NCBI RefSeq assembly: GCF_964204645.1
Contig: NC_134030.1
Coordinates: 17,365,110 to 17,429,109 of the forward strand
Origin: Tubulanus polymorphus
Lineage: Eukaryota > Nemertea > Palaeonemertea > Tubulaniformes > Tubulanidae
Length of the DNA: 64,000 nucleotides
Direction: 5' to 3'
Positions 50,208 to 61,927 of this stretch are shown piece after piece. The number at the start of each line of letters is the position of its first letter. Within the stretch, counting starts at the first letter, position 1. The notes below the pieces were generated by a model, which ran no database searches, had not been told where the DNA came from, and saw nothing but the letters and a program-made list of their open reading frames with translations. Made by a program: the position numbers and the translations under genes.

Positions 50208-53200
50208 GGTTATGGGCCCAGGGCACCAGCTGGACGCTATGGTCGACTTTATTACGATGGGGATGAAAGAAAATACGAACAATGGGAGGCAAAGTTTTTG
50301 GCTTAAATGAAAATACAAAAACTTAAAGCGGTAATTACCCAAGAAGCGGAAATTGATGATACGGACCTGGATTTAGTCGACAAAAATGAACAGGCGTACG
50401 CAGAACTCATACAGCTACTTGACGACAGGAGTCTGAGCCTGGTAATGCGTGAAGCTGCAGATGACAGTCGAAAAGCATTAGCGATTCTGCGACGTCATTA
50501 CCAAAATGAGGGAAAACCGAGGATCATTTCTCTTTATACGGAACTGACCTCACTAGTCATGAAGCCAAGTGAAAGTGTGACGGACTATATAATCCGCGCA
50601 GAAACGGCAGCAACAGCTTTAAAAACTGCCAAGGAGAACATAAGCGATAGCTTATTAATCGCGACGGTCCTAAAAGGTTTGGCGGATAGTTATAAACCTT
50701 TTGTGGCGATAATCACGCAGAAAGACGATGCCCAAACGTTCTTGGACTTTAAAAACGCCCTCAGAAGATTTGAGGAGACCGAAAAAGCGAGGAAAGATAC
50801 GGCAGAATCATCAGATGATCATGTGATGAAAAACAGTTTCCCCGCCAAAAATGTCAAGGACAGTCAAAATAGCGGGAATAGTAGTGGCCCTAAGTGTTTC
50901 AGATGTGGAAAGATTGGGCATTACAAAAAGGACTGCTACGCAAAATATTGTTCTACATGTAAGTCCAATACCCATAGTGATGAAAATTGTCGCGCACAAA
51001 ACCGCGGGAAAAACAACGGTCGAAAAGATAGATTTCATCGAGCGAAAGATGACGCCCGATCATCAGATGACGACGGTAACGAACATTCATTCTCATTTCT
51101 ATATAAAGCTGGGTGTGATCATAGAAAAATTCCTGATGTGAAATCTCAAAATATGCACATCCCGGTGAATGAAGATGCCCTGAAATCGTGTTCGAGCCGA
51201 AAGAAGAATTCAGATGATATGTTGGTGGATTGTGGAGCTACGTCTCATATACTTACGGACTTTGGATTATTCACGAAATTTAATGAAACATTTGTGCCGG
51301 AAAAACACACAATTGAACTGGCTAATGGAGAGCGCTCAACAAATGTGGCCGAAAAATGTGGAGATGCAGTAATTAATTTGAAAAACTCTGACGGAATAAA
51401 CGTGAAATTCGAACTCAAAGATGCTCTGTATGTCCCGAGTTATTCGCAGGACATTCTATCCGTTCGCGCTGTGACAAAAGAAGGAGCAACAGTCACATTC
51501 CGTCCCGAGAATGCAAATCTCAAGTTCAAAGGTAACATTTTTAACATTCATATGTCAGATAGATTGTATTATCTTAGTAGTGTGGATCAAAATGATTGTG
51601 ATTATGTTAGCATCACTCGTGACCTTCAAAGTTGGCACGAGGTCTTAGGTCATTGTAATTATGAAGATGTAATTTCATTAGAGCATGTAGTCGATGGTAT
51701 GAAAATCAAAGGTGTCACAAAAATCCCCGATGGTTGTATTGTGTGTACTATGGGAAAGCAAACGTGTGGTCGGAGTAGAGAGGCAAGGGCTAAATCCAAA
51801 GCTCCCCTAGATTTAGTGCATACTGATTTGGCAGGGCCAATTGAACCGGTATCCACTGAGGGATTCAAGTATGCGATTTCCTTTACTGACGACTATTCAG
51901 GGGCTGTGTCTGTATATTTCCTAAAAGCAAAAAGTAACACGACTGAGGCTACGGAAAAATTCCTGGCTGACATGGCACCCTTTGGTAAGGTAAAAAGGTT
52001 GAGATCAGACAGAGGGTCAGAATTTCTGTCTAATTCATTCAAGTCACTTATGAGTAGAAATCGCATAAGACACGATACCAGCGCCCCCTATAGTCCTCAT
52101 CAAAATGGTGTTAGTGAAAGGCATTGGAGAACACTATTCTCTATGGGTAGATGCCTGTTATTTCAGTCTGAGCTGCCAAAAGAAATGTGGCCGTATGCAG
52201 TTATGGCGGCAGGTTATATTAGATACAGGTGCTACAATAACCGGTTGAAAAAGACACCATTTCAAGCAGTCACAGGTAGAAAACCTAATGTGTCAAATAT
52301 GCAATCTTTTGGGTGCAGGTGTTTTGCCTACCAACAAAAGAAAACCAAGTTAGACTCAAGATGTGTTGAAGGTATTTTTGTAGGATATGATAAAAACAGC
52401 CCATCATATCCGGTGTATTTTCCTGAGACAAACAAAGTTCTGAGGTACAGGGTTGCGAAGTTTCACACCAAGAAGTTTGTAGAACAACAAACACAAACAG
52501 GTGCACATGATGATGATGTTTCTTTATGTGAGTTTCCAATAATCAAATCTGACACAAATAGCAGCTCAAATGGTTCCAAAGTTCAACCACAATTAACAAC
52601 TGTCAGTAACCAAGGGACCAGTAACTCACATGATGAAACTGATGAGTCGAGATACCCCAGGCGTAAGAGAAAGCCTCCTGCTTATCTCAATGACTATATA
52701 AGTGATTCAGATTTAGAAAGTTCATGTAACGATGACCATATGTTATTTGTATCGGACTCAAATGTAGATTATTTGTGTAAGACTAAAGTTCACCCTGTGA
52801 ACTATAGTGAGGCAATAGCATCCCCTGAGGCACAGCAGTGGCACGAGGCAATGAAGGAAGAGATTAAATCCTTAAAAGAGAATGACACATACTCTTTATG
52901 TAAATTGCCAGAGGGTAAACATGCTGTGGGGGGTAGATGGGTTTACACAGTCAAAACAAAACCTGATGGATCAGAGCTGTATAAGGCAAGATATGTAGCC
53001 AAGGGCTATAGTCAAATTGAAGGGGTTGATTACAAGGAGACTTTTTCTCCTACTGCTAAACTCACATCTGTTAGAATCCTTATACAATTAGCAGCTCAAA
53101 ACAATTTGAAACTTGAACAAATGGATGTTAAAACAGCATACTTGAACGCCCCTATCGACTGTGAGTTGTACATGGAACAGCCAGAGGGCTTCAGTGTAAA

Positions 53201-53687
53201 ATCAAAAAGTGGTGATAAGTTGTATTGTAAGCTCAACAAATCTATGTATGGTCTAAAACAAAGCGGCAGAAATTGGAATAACTTGCTCCATGACCATTTG
53301 ATAGACCATGGGTTTGACCAAGGTTTAGTTGACCAATGCCTGTATATAAAATATGTAAATAATGAAATGGTGATTATGTTAGTATGGGTCGATGACGTCC
53401 TAATTGGTGCAAGTAGAGATGATTTAATGTTTAAAACTAAACAAATGCTGAGCGACAGATTTAAAATGAAAGACCTGGGGAATATCTCCTGGTTCTTAGG
53501 CATTGAATTCGAACAGGGTGACGGTGAAATAACAATGAGTCAGAAAATGTACATAAACAAAATCCTTGAAAATTCCAAATGTCTGATTGCAAACCAAGAA
53601 AGACCCCATGTGAACAAAAACTGTCATTTAATGAAAATGCGGAGCGATACGATGCTAAGAAATATAGGGAGTGCATTGGTAGTTTGA
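50187..53687 (+). pseudogene. gag-pol: Copia gag-protease-integrase-RT polyprotein
   Basis: The frame starts at 50187 in the LTR, meets an in-frame TAA at 50305, and continues open from ATG 50307 for 1126 residues. Counting from 50307: Gag; CCHC knuckle CFRCGKIGHYKKDC near residue 200 and a second Cys/His cluster; protease loop LVDCGATSH (Asp308); integrase zinc region HEVLGHC ... CIVC and core HTDLAGPI, RSDRGSEF, PHQNGVSERHW; RT ARYVAKGYSQIEGVDY, EQMDVKTAYLNAP, MYGLKQSGRNW and active-site VDD (Asp1029/1030). A 1-nt loss near 53578 shifts the frame; the ORF stops at 53687. Confidence 0.93.
50208..50222 (+). promoter_or_regulatory. Copia primer-binding site (internal tRNA-iMet type)
   Basis: GGTTATGGGCCCAGG directly follows the LTR. 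This is the copia-type site complementary to an internal segment of initiator tRNA-Met (half-tRNA primer), as in Drosophila copia. It is translated as part of the Gag frame that begins in the LTR. Confidence 0.85.
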
Positions 53688-54328
53688 TTTATGCAATGAC
53701 TTGTACTAGACCAGATATTAGCTATGTAGTAACCAAACTATCACAATATTTATCAAACCCAACAGTTGAACACTGGACGGCAGCAAAGCATGTGCTCCGA
53801 TATTTGAAAGGTACTAGTCATTACAAATTAGTGTATAGAAAGGATGAAAATGGGTTAAAACTCTCAGGTTATAGCGATGCAGACTGGGCATCATCTGCTG
53901 ATGATAGGAAGAGTGTTACGGGTTATTGTTTCAGTTTATCTGACCAGAGTGCATTGATATCCTGGAAATGTAGGAAACAGCCTACGGTAGCTTTGTCTTC
54001 GTGCGAATCAGAATATATGGCTTTAGCGGCGGCCACTAAAGAAGCTCTGTACTTATCCCAATTTCTAATTGAAATTGACCCCAACGGTAGCTACGCCCCA
54101 GTCACATTGTACGAGGACAACCAAGGCACTATCGCACTGGCCAAAAACCCCGTCAATCATCAGCGCTCTAAACATATCGACATACGATATCATTTTATTC
54201 TTACAGAGCAAAACAATGGCAAAATTGAAAGCATGTATTGTCCTACGGAACGAATGATAGCTGATGTTCTGACAAAGCCAGCAACAGATTTTAAGTTGAG
54301 AGAGTTTCATCCAAATATTTTTGGTTAG
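53579..54328 (+). pseudogene. pol: Copia RT end and RNase H (frameshifted)
   Basis: 249 residues in the -1-shifted frame. RT thumb (KYRECIGSLIYAMTCTRPDI, AAKHVLRYLKGT), then RNase H with SGYSDADWASS, SCESEYMALAAATKEA, LYEDNQGTIALAKNP and RSKHIDIRYHFI, ending 20 residues after LTKPATDF. It overlaps the previous ORF by about 110 bases. The clean alignment across the break indicates a single recent indel, not programmed frameshifting. Confidence 0.93.
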
Positions 54329-54648
54329 AAAAACTGCTTTGTTAAAAGTGTACCATATTAAACGGCATGTAAACATTGATGCTACACCCACAATGCTTAT
54401 AAACACGAAAGCACGTGTTTACTGTGTATAGGGATTTTGTAAATGTTGTCAATTATAGTATGCATGGTAATAGCGAACATTTTAAAGAGTAGAATATTGA
54501 CCATTTATGAAAGATGATTTAACCAATTACAGATGATTAGTTTTTGATATTTATCTGACGCAAAAGTTAGATTGCCAAATAATGAATATGTTATGAAATA
54601 TGAGTAATATGTATTTTAATAATCTATCAATTGAGAATCATGTGGGGG

Positions 54649-54881
54649 TGTTGAGTTATGTTCTCAATTTACTCATCTTAGTGTGAGAGATTGTTTATTG
54701 TTTATATACCGGGTGGATGCTGCATGTAACCAAGACACACATCTGTTTGTAATTATTCTTGTATCTCTTTGTATTGTGGTTAAATAAAGATTAGTACGAG
54801 TCAGATAGTCAACGAAAGAAGACGTGTTATAGTTTCTCTGCTCAAGGATTTTCCCCCATCATGGAAGGACAAAACCCAACA
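54649..54881 (+). repeat. Copia 3' LTR
   Basis: 233 bp, preceded by the purine tract GTGGGGG at 54642-54648. Confidence 0.93.
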
Positions 54882-54886
54882 GTATG

Positions 54887-55364
54887 ATGCAACATCGGTC
54901 GAAGAGAGTTGGTGTTGACTGACTGCCCTTGACCATTTATCTTCATGTGTTTGACATCAGCATATACCCATGAACTGCAAAATTTTCATAGAACATGAAA
55001 ACGTATATACATGTATACAGTATTCAAACTTTCACCGATGTTGGATATTTGATAAACATTGGCTTATTTCAATATTTTAAAGCAGGAAATAATAAGCCCA
55101 AATCAATAGGCCGTATTTCCATTGGTATAATGCGTTCAGCTGTACCGTACACTCATCTGTCGAAATTGGAGAAATCGGTATACCAAACCTACGTACAGCA
55201 AAATGTACAGGCCTACATAATGATTTCTTGTTTTCCTGTATACAAGCCGTGATCACACTAACGTTTTGGATCTAGGTTTGACTATAAATGTCAGGTCAGC
55301 AGACAAGGCCTGAGCAAAATTTAATCACATGGCTCAAATAGCCTTTCTGTGTGCGAATACTTTA
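54887..55364. other. Unassigned sequence between copia and a MITE
   Basis: One 85-residue frame (54995-55252) without recognisable domain. TTA at 55362-55364 is the MITE target duplication. Confidence 0.3.
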
Positions 55365-55797
55365 AGGTAGGGGGACACACGAGCGTATTTCTTCACCCGG
55401 TCGCGACGATTAAATTTGCCAGTGAATTTGCCGCCGAATTTATACGCCCGATACAGCCCGAGTGGGCACAAGTAGCGATGAAACCGAAATTTGGTCAGCG
55501 ACCGGTACTTAGTGGAAGAGAGTTAACAACTTACATGATATCAACTATGCATCCTATTGGTTGATAAAAATGGATCGCGCGGCGGAATTCGCTGAGTACG
55601 AGCAGATGAGGGAGGGAATTTGCGGGCGATCCGATCGCCGGTGTAAATAATCGGTCGAAAATATTAAACATGTATGATACGGGCGATCGAGTCGGCGGAC
55701 GAAATCGTCGTCGCCGTGAATGGCCACACGAGCGATTTTTTTGGGCGATTTATAAATTCGCCGCGATCGGGTCAAAAACATACGCGTGCCCCTACCT
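55365..55797. mobile_element. PIF/Harbinger-like MITE
   Basis: 433 bp with inverted ends (AGGTAGGGGGACACACG versus AGGTAGGGGCACGCG; similarity extends about 100 bp inwards with interruptions) and a 3-bp duplication TTA (55362-55364, 55798-55800). A TWA duplication is typical of PIF/Harbinger. GC-rich compared with its surroundings, non-coding; the frame 55349-55564 is chance. Confidence 0.65.
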
Positions 55798-55862
55798 TTA
55801 TACTACATTGTTTTAATAATATCGAGGGAAAAGTAAATATACTGAATTAGATTTTAGGCTAG

Positions 55863-57119
55863 TGATCCGCAGCAAGATTTCGTAGTAGCTAAAAAATGTT
55901 TGTAATGTTGATTTCCTATATGCGTTGGTGGTTATTAATGGTTTCAGACAGCAAACGGAGTAAGATGTAGTAAGCAGGTTGTTGTTTGATGCTTTGATCT
56001 ATCAGCGCTGACCATAAATCCGCCTGGTGTAAAAATAATTTTTTCTCGGCTCTTCTGCTGCGATATCTGGCCAATATTCAGGAATCTTTTTATAAACTTA
56101 AGTATAGACGGAACCGTATTTGGTTGGGTCGGAACAATGGGTTGCATTAATAATGTGGCTGGTGGAAGGATCACGCTGTTACTTCATGATACTCCCGAGA
56201 ACTTTCTATAAAAAGAAAAACGGAAGTATGGGGAGACATTGTTGTTTTGCTTTATCCCGTATTGTAATAAAATTAGTATAACAGTTGTAGAATGATTTTA
56301 AGAATAGTAATTGATCACAATGTATTTCCGAATCAAAAGTAATCATGATAAGTTAAAAAGAAACGATGAGTTTGTACCGACGAATACTAAAGTTTCGAAA
56401 ATATATTTAATTTGAGTATTCTAGATGTTGATTAAGAACAAAGTCTCTATAATCGCTGAATTTTTAGGAAAATTAATTTGTGTTAAATGTTTATACTAGC
56501 TTTCTAAATTTTCTCTTGTTGTATACGTGAGTTGGTAATTCGCAAAGAGTAGCTGTTCTCTCAACGTTGATAAGCAAGGAGTGAGTAAATCATTCCGCGT
56601 CATGACAGGAGGGTTGGAAGGAAAAAGTTAGTTTAGCAAATCAGTTTCCCAAATAATTTTAGATCAGCGAATCAGTAAGGCTAAATTCTACATGACCAAA
56701 ACAGTCATGACAGTTAGGTTGCTGCTCCTTGCCAAAAGTCGAGTGGGAGAGTCGGTATTTTAAGAGTGCCGGTTCTTTCTATAAAAGGGACCCGCAGTTT
56801 TGGGAGAACAGACACTCAAAAGACACTCGAAAGTCACTCAATTTAGTTCGATTGGGAGGGGATAATTTGGACCTTGTTTAGAGAGTTTTGTTACTAACAA
56901 GAGTGTAGGCTAGGGATCATTTTAAGAGCTAGGATCTGGATTGTGTTAACTGGAGGATTCAGATTAATTACTAAGGTAAATAAATTCGTTTTACTACCGA
57001 TATATTCATTCAAATTTCCGGTATTTTAGTTCTTACTTGCACGGACACGTTCTCTCGCCAGGGACCGATCATCGCTTTTATTAATATACGACTAAGGAGA
57101 GGATTGTGACCGGTGTGTC
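55863..57119 (+). repeat. A2 5' LTR
   Basis: 1257 bp, TATA box at 56780-56786, CCAGGGACC at 57058-57066. Confidence 0.88.
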
Positions 57120-57121
57120 AC

Positions 57122-57232
57122 TGGTGCTGAAACCCCGTGTATTGGTTAACATTGGTGCCGAAACCCCGTCTGTTGGTTAACGTTGATGCCGAAATCCGGT
57201 CTGTTAATTATTATTAGTGCCGAATCTCGTAC
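57122..57232 (+). repeat. Tandem primer-binding-site array (4 x 31 bp)
   Basis: Primer-site-like cores at 57122 (TGGTGCTGAAACCCCGTG), 57153 (TGGTGCCGAAACCCCGTC), 57184 (TGATGCCGAAATCCGGTC) and 57215 (TAGTGCCGAATCTCGT), exactly 31 bp apart with TGTTGGTTAAC-type linkers. A1 has a single site at the same place. Confidence 0.85.
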
Positions 57233-57283
57233 TTTTAATCTGTTGTGCTGTAACCTTTTATAGTGCTTATTCGTTATTGAGAT

Positions 57284-57541
57284 GTGGGATTCGAACCCAC
57301 CAAACACACAATGATCTGAAATACTGGCAGGGTTTGTGAACCGTCGTGGGATTCAAACCCACCCCTGCATGCCCATGTGTAATACCGGAGGAGTGTCGGG
57401 GACCTCTGTGGGATTCTAACCCACACGCCATGCAGGTCGACACCGATGGGGCTGCAGTTCAGCCATTGAGGGGTTCGAACCCTCCTCCACCTTGTCTATT
57501 GCCAAAACCGTCCAGCCATGATGGGGGATCGAACCTACATC
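57284..57541 (+). repeat. A2 T-arm-complementary hairpin array
   Basis: 17-mers at 57284, 57346 and 57409 (GTGGGATTCKAACCCAC type) and 57469 (GAGGGGTTCGAACCCTC), 60-63 bp apart, plus a degenerate copy near 57523. GTGGG/CCCAC and GAGGG/CCCTC stems again both occur. The reading frame is no longer continuous from a CxxC start, although a frame at 57346-57753 reads through the repeats as LWDSNP. Confidence 0.75.
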
Positions 57542-57709
57542 TCTTTTTTGGGTCAGAAATTTTTAACAATGTTATTTTAGATAAGTATTCGTTTAAAGAT
57601 ATACAATGTCGACAGGAGGTGGACGACGTACGGCGCGGGTGGCTCACGGGAACGACCAGCTGTAAGCTACGTCACTGTTCTGTAGACCCTCTCTGGCCTT
57701 CGCGAACAG

Positions 57710-58724
57710 GTGGACACAGCCATGGCGTTCATGAATTTCTCTATGCTCCCTAAATTTAGGGGACGAGACGACCAGTGCGTCTCTGATTGGTTCAAAGGAT
57801 TTGACCGTTTGGCCGATCTAAGGGGTTGGGACGATGACGCTAAAAAGAAACAGCTATATTGGTTTTTAGCTGGCCCAGCCTTAGTTCTATTTAATGACCT
57901 CCGCATTGATCAGGGAACCGCTGCGACCGGCGCTAAAATTGTCACTCCTTGGGACCATATTGTCCATGCATTTTGTACACAATTCAGCCCCACCTTGTGG
58001 GCCTTGGTCAAGGAGTCAGCCTTGACGACAATGCAACAGGGGGAAACGCAACCGGACGATAGTTTGCGGAGGAGATTGATCGTCTGGCCTCAAGTTTGAA
58101 ATTTTCAGACCATCAAAAAAGATGTTATTAATTAATAAGTCCCGCCCTGATATTTCTGTCTATTTGCTGTCACAGCGTCCTACGACCTTTAGGGATGCAT
58201 GGGAAGCAGCCAGAATGGCTGAACATATTGAACAACTAAATGCTCTGTCATCTCCCAAGGTATCGCAAATTGGGACCGAACCAAATAAGGCGATAGGAGA
58301 TGTCATGACTGAGCTACGGGACATGTTTCGCCAGATCATGGACATACAAAAATCATCCCGTACTCGGCGAAATGATACAGGGACCTCCTATAGTGAGAAC
58401 CGTCCATCACAAAGGTCACAAGATGGGCAGGTGGTGTGCTATCAATGTCACGCCCCCGGTCATTACGTCAGGAATGTCCATCTTACGACCAACAAAGGTC
58501 ACGGGTCTCGCCAAACCGGGATGCATTTCAGCTTGATAACCACCGTCCCCAAAATTCTGGTAGGGGTCAGTTTCGGTCATAGAATCTTGGGCGTGGTTCC
58601 CAAGGGGTTAATCGAACATTTGGTCAGGGAAACGACCGGAGACCTCATCCTATGGACCGACAAGGATGGGGTCGCGAAATGGATAGTCAACAAAGCCGTT
58701 GCCCGATGGGGCGATAAGGAGTGA
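57710..58724 (+). pseudogene. gag: A2 Gag remnant
   Basis: Frames 57710-58099 and 58122-58724 cover the family A capsid (MLPKFRGRDDQCVSDWFKGF, GPALVLFNDLRIDQG, YLLSQRPTTFRDAWEAARMA). A 1-nt deletion near 58060 shifts the frame. A deletion at about 58470 removes the last Cys of the zinc knuckle (CYQCHAPGHYVRN then frameshift). The N-terminal ~50 residues are replaced because the upstream region is rearranged. Confidence 0.85.
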
Positions 58725-59821
58725 TTTTTGGTGGGACGACTCATATTCGGGGTATCATAGATTTGACAATGACAGTTCAGTAATTGACGATTATATTTTT
58801 GATGATGTTGATGATTATTTTGAGGACGATAGGGATGATATATTGTCATTTGATCAAGGCGACATGCTAGCTGACTCATTATCTCTTTATTTTGAACCTG
58901 AGGGGAACTGTAATGCAGATTACTTATATGACAATGAATCTTTACATTTAGATAAGTTTATTGGTTATCACCCTCCTTCATGGGGTGCCGATGACGTTTA
59001 TGACATTCAAGATCGTAACTTCGACAATTCCCAGTTGTCGTTAGGTGAAAATTTTCATATGGATCGGGGATCCAATTTTGAGGACATCTGGAATTCCCAG
59101 TTGTCGGCTACTTACGAGCATATAAAAAGACATAGGAGGGTTACGTTAAGCGATCCGGTTGAATTGCAGGAGGTACGTGCTGATATGGCGTGCTCCGGTG
59201 ACAATATTAGTGTTGATAGGTCACACCCTAGAGGGGTTACTGGTCCGACGGATTCGGCAGAAGATGACCTTGTTAGAGATAGGAAGTCTCATTTAGATTG
59301 TCACGAAGGCGCTTTTGATCAGTATAGGAACCCAGCAATCTCCGAATCAGCAATACAATGTGATCTTGTGTCATCAGATTCAAGTATTAGTAATAATTCA
59401 CGATCGGAATGTCTTAATGATCAGAGTAATATGAAAACTATTTTGTCAAAGATATCTAGTCAGGAGTCAATGTCGGAGAATTTGTGTCACTCGTTTGAAA
59501 GACGACAGAACTTTCCTGTCACCTCAAATACCAGCGGTTTTCATCAACCAGTTGGTGATGAAATGTCCAACGAACAGGACAGAGGTCAGGTTGTCCCCAC
59601 GTCTAAACCGATTATGCCAATCAAATGTTGGGATAGGAGATTCGAACTCTGAGTCCCAACCAAGTGTTCACTGTCAGGAACAACTTCCACATGTTACGAC
59701 GACTTTAGGTAACACGTCAGCCAACGACATAGGGTCCTTTTCCAGTCGGAACAACACTATTGGACAGGAGGCTTATTCCCCGTCAATCATGGGGGACTGC
59801 CGCCAACCGAGTGACTGGTAG
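58699..59821 (+). pseudogene. A2 acidic spacer remnant
   Basis: Frames 58699-59652 and 59495-59821 match the A1 spacer closely (WGADDVYDIQDRNF, CSGDNISVDRSHPRGV), with a shorter Asp run and a frameshift near 59625. The protein retains long open stretches although neighbouring ORFs are broken. Confidence 0.75.
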
Positions 59822-60518
59822 TCATTTAGGGACACCGTTAAACATTTTGATTGATACGGGTACCTGAAATTCTGTACTGCCTAACAATTACTTTATCAAT
59901 CATTCTTTGATATCGAATGGCCCTTTGCAGGAGGGAATTTCAGTCCGCCCGTGGGGTAGACGGTACTAAATTTGATTTAAAAGGTGTTATTTCCGTAGAT
60001 TTTGTATTAGGAAATTTGGACGTGTCACATTCTATGTACGTGGTGGATGGAGTGCTAAAAAGGCTCTCTTGTTGCCAGGCGCTGACATAATTTACTTTAG
60101 TAATGATGTCATCTTGGGAAAATCTTCATCGGTTAAAGTCACGCGTATGACGGTTATTCCACCTACATGCGATGTCACCGTAGACCGTAAGTGGTTAAAT
60201 GACAAGTCTCAGTCATCGATTGCGGTCTTTGAGCCTGTTAATTATTTTAGGATGCGTGATCTCATGAGCGCAAGGTCACTTGTTAGCGTCATGCCATCAA
60301 GGCATCGGCTTCGGGTCACGAACCCAACGTCAAGACACGTCACCCTCTTTGAAGATACGTGTCGTAGTGATTCGTGGACATATGGGTGGTCACTTGACCG
60401 ATCACTCAAAACAGAGACGAAGTCAGGTCAGCTTCCTCGGCCAGTGGCGGTGTCTGTCACACATATGGAAGACCCTCAGACGTCAGACGAAATTTGTAAG
60501 TATAATCGAGTTATTTAG
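59772..60518 (+). pseudogene. A2 protease remnant
   Basis: DNA corresponding to the A1 active-site loop (GATACGGGTGCCGATATT) reads GATACGGGTACCTGAAATT here, disrupting it, and about 65 bp encoding the FILGVDFLER block are deleted near 60053. The C-terminal tail (60069-60518) is still open and nearly identical to A1. Confidence 0.8.
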
Positions 60519-61855
60519 AGTTTGGATCAAGATGCATACGTCCTATTGAAAATTATGAATTGTATACGGTAAGCGTCTCCTCAGTATGTTATCAAAACAT
60601 AATTACATTAGTATTATGAAACTGTAGTATATAAAACGCATTATTGCCAATGAGTTAACTCATGATCTGGGTTTGATTTAATACAGGAGATAAAGAAAAC
60701 CATAAATAAAAATGAATAATAGCTTGATTGTCTTGATATTGGTCTTTTGCTGACATATCAATTGTCATCAGGGTTTATTATCTGTAGTCTGAATGGATGT
60801 CATTGATTGTCAGTTAGAAAAGAAAGATTTATGAAATTGTTATATAATCTCTGTGTTTTTATTTGATTATAAGGTACCCGTATCGGATGTGTGAAGATGA
60901 AACCGTCGAGATATGACAGCACTAGGATGGAAGAATGCCTTCTTCTGTCAACTGCAATAGATGTTGACGGGTACCCCCCTGATAGTGACCATATGGAGAT
61001 GGGGACTTGTTGGGAGGTATCCTGAAACTCTATTCGACGCAACTGATAGTATGATAAACCAGCAACTGGTATGCTCTGGCCGAGATGGATGATACTAATT
61101 CGCCGATTTGTCAAATAACAAGGAAACGGAGCGAATATACGACCTACAACAGCGTACTTTGGACGTTGGTTTTAACGGGATGGATTCATGTTCGATGTTA
61201 ATCATACAATTATGGCCCTGGTTAGCGGAGCTTGTCACTCTCGAAGACTTGTTATATACTCACAAACTTAAGTGATGAAGGGTGGACAAAGACACCTGGC
61301 CAATGAGATACGAAATGAACAGAAAAACGAGAAATCCCGTAGACATTTTAGCGGGGTAAAGTCGAGTGTGTTCAAGATGGCTACCATGTATTCACATTTA
61401 CGTTCAATGGAATGCTGTTCGCGCAAGCAGTATGATGCAAATACACTTCTGTTCCGTTTCTATATTAACTGTCGAGAAAAGACTCCGATATAGTAACCAT
61501 AGTATTATAACGTCTATGAATAGCGAGCAAGTATCAGCTGAACATGGATGCGTTTTGCCGTACTAACGACGTAGCAGTACGCACTGCGAGGAACTGCGGT
61601 GGATGACGTCATTCGTCCGTCCATGACGTACTTTGTTGTGGCTGGTAGCTATTGCGTCACTTCGCGGTGAATTTCAAACTCAAACTATGAACTGTTATGT
61701 GCTTGACTTTTTCATTGTTAAGTGTGCGGAGACAGCGGTCTCAATGTACTTTTTTCCGATTGGGTATCCTGAACTCTGATACGCGTTGTTGTGATGAACT
61801 TTAAACAGTTACTCGTATAGCATGAATTGTGTCTTTTATTGATGTTCTTTTTCAG
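60496..61855 (+). other. A2 intron-like region
   Basis: GTAAGTATAATCG at 60496 and TTCTTTTTCAG ending at 61855 correspond to the A1 signals at 42497 and 43884. No coding capacity seen. Confidence 0.45.
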
Positions 61856-61927
61856 GATCTGTCTAGGGAGGTTTCAGCGTGATTTTCATGAGTAGTCTAA
61901 ATGAAATTTAAGCTGGATGGGGAGTGA

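Larger units (their letters stand above)
49975..54881 (+). mobile_element. Ty1/copia LTR retrotransposon, young but defective
   Basis: Two 233-bp LTRs (49975-50207 and 54649-54881; TGTTGAG...AACA) differ at about 3 positions. Perfect 5-bp target duplication GTATG (49970-49974, 54882-54886). Internal order: primer site, gag, protease, integrase, RT, RNase H, polypurine GTGGGGG. One in-frame stop near the Gag start and one frameshift in pol are the only lesions I see. Confidence 0.95.

Noticed and set aside
55349-55564. 71-residue ORF in the Harbinger-like MITE as a gene
   Set aside because: It is encoded mostly by the inverted end and central GC-rich MITE sequence and lacks domain similarity.
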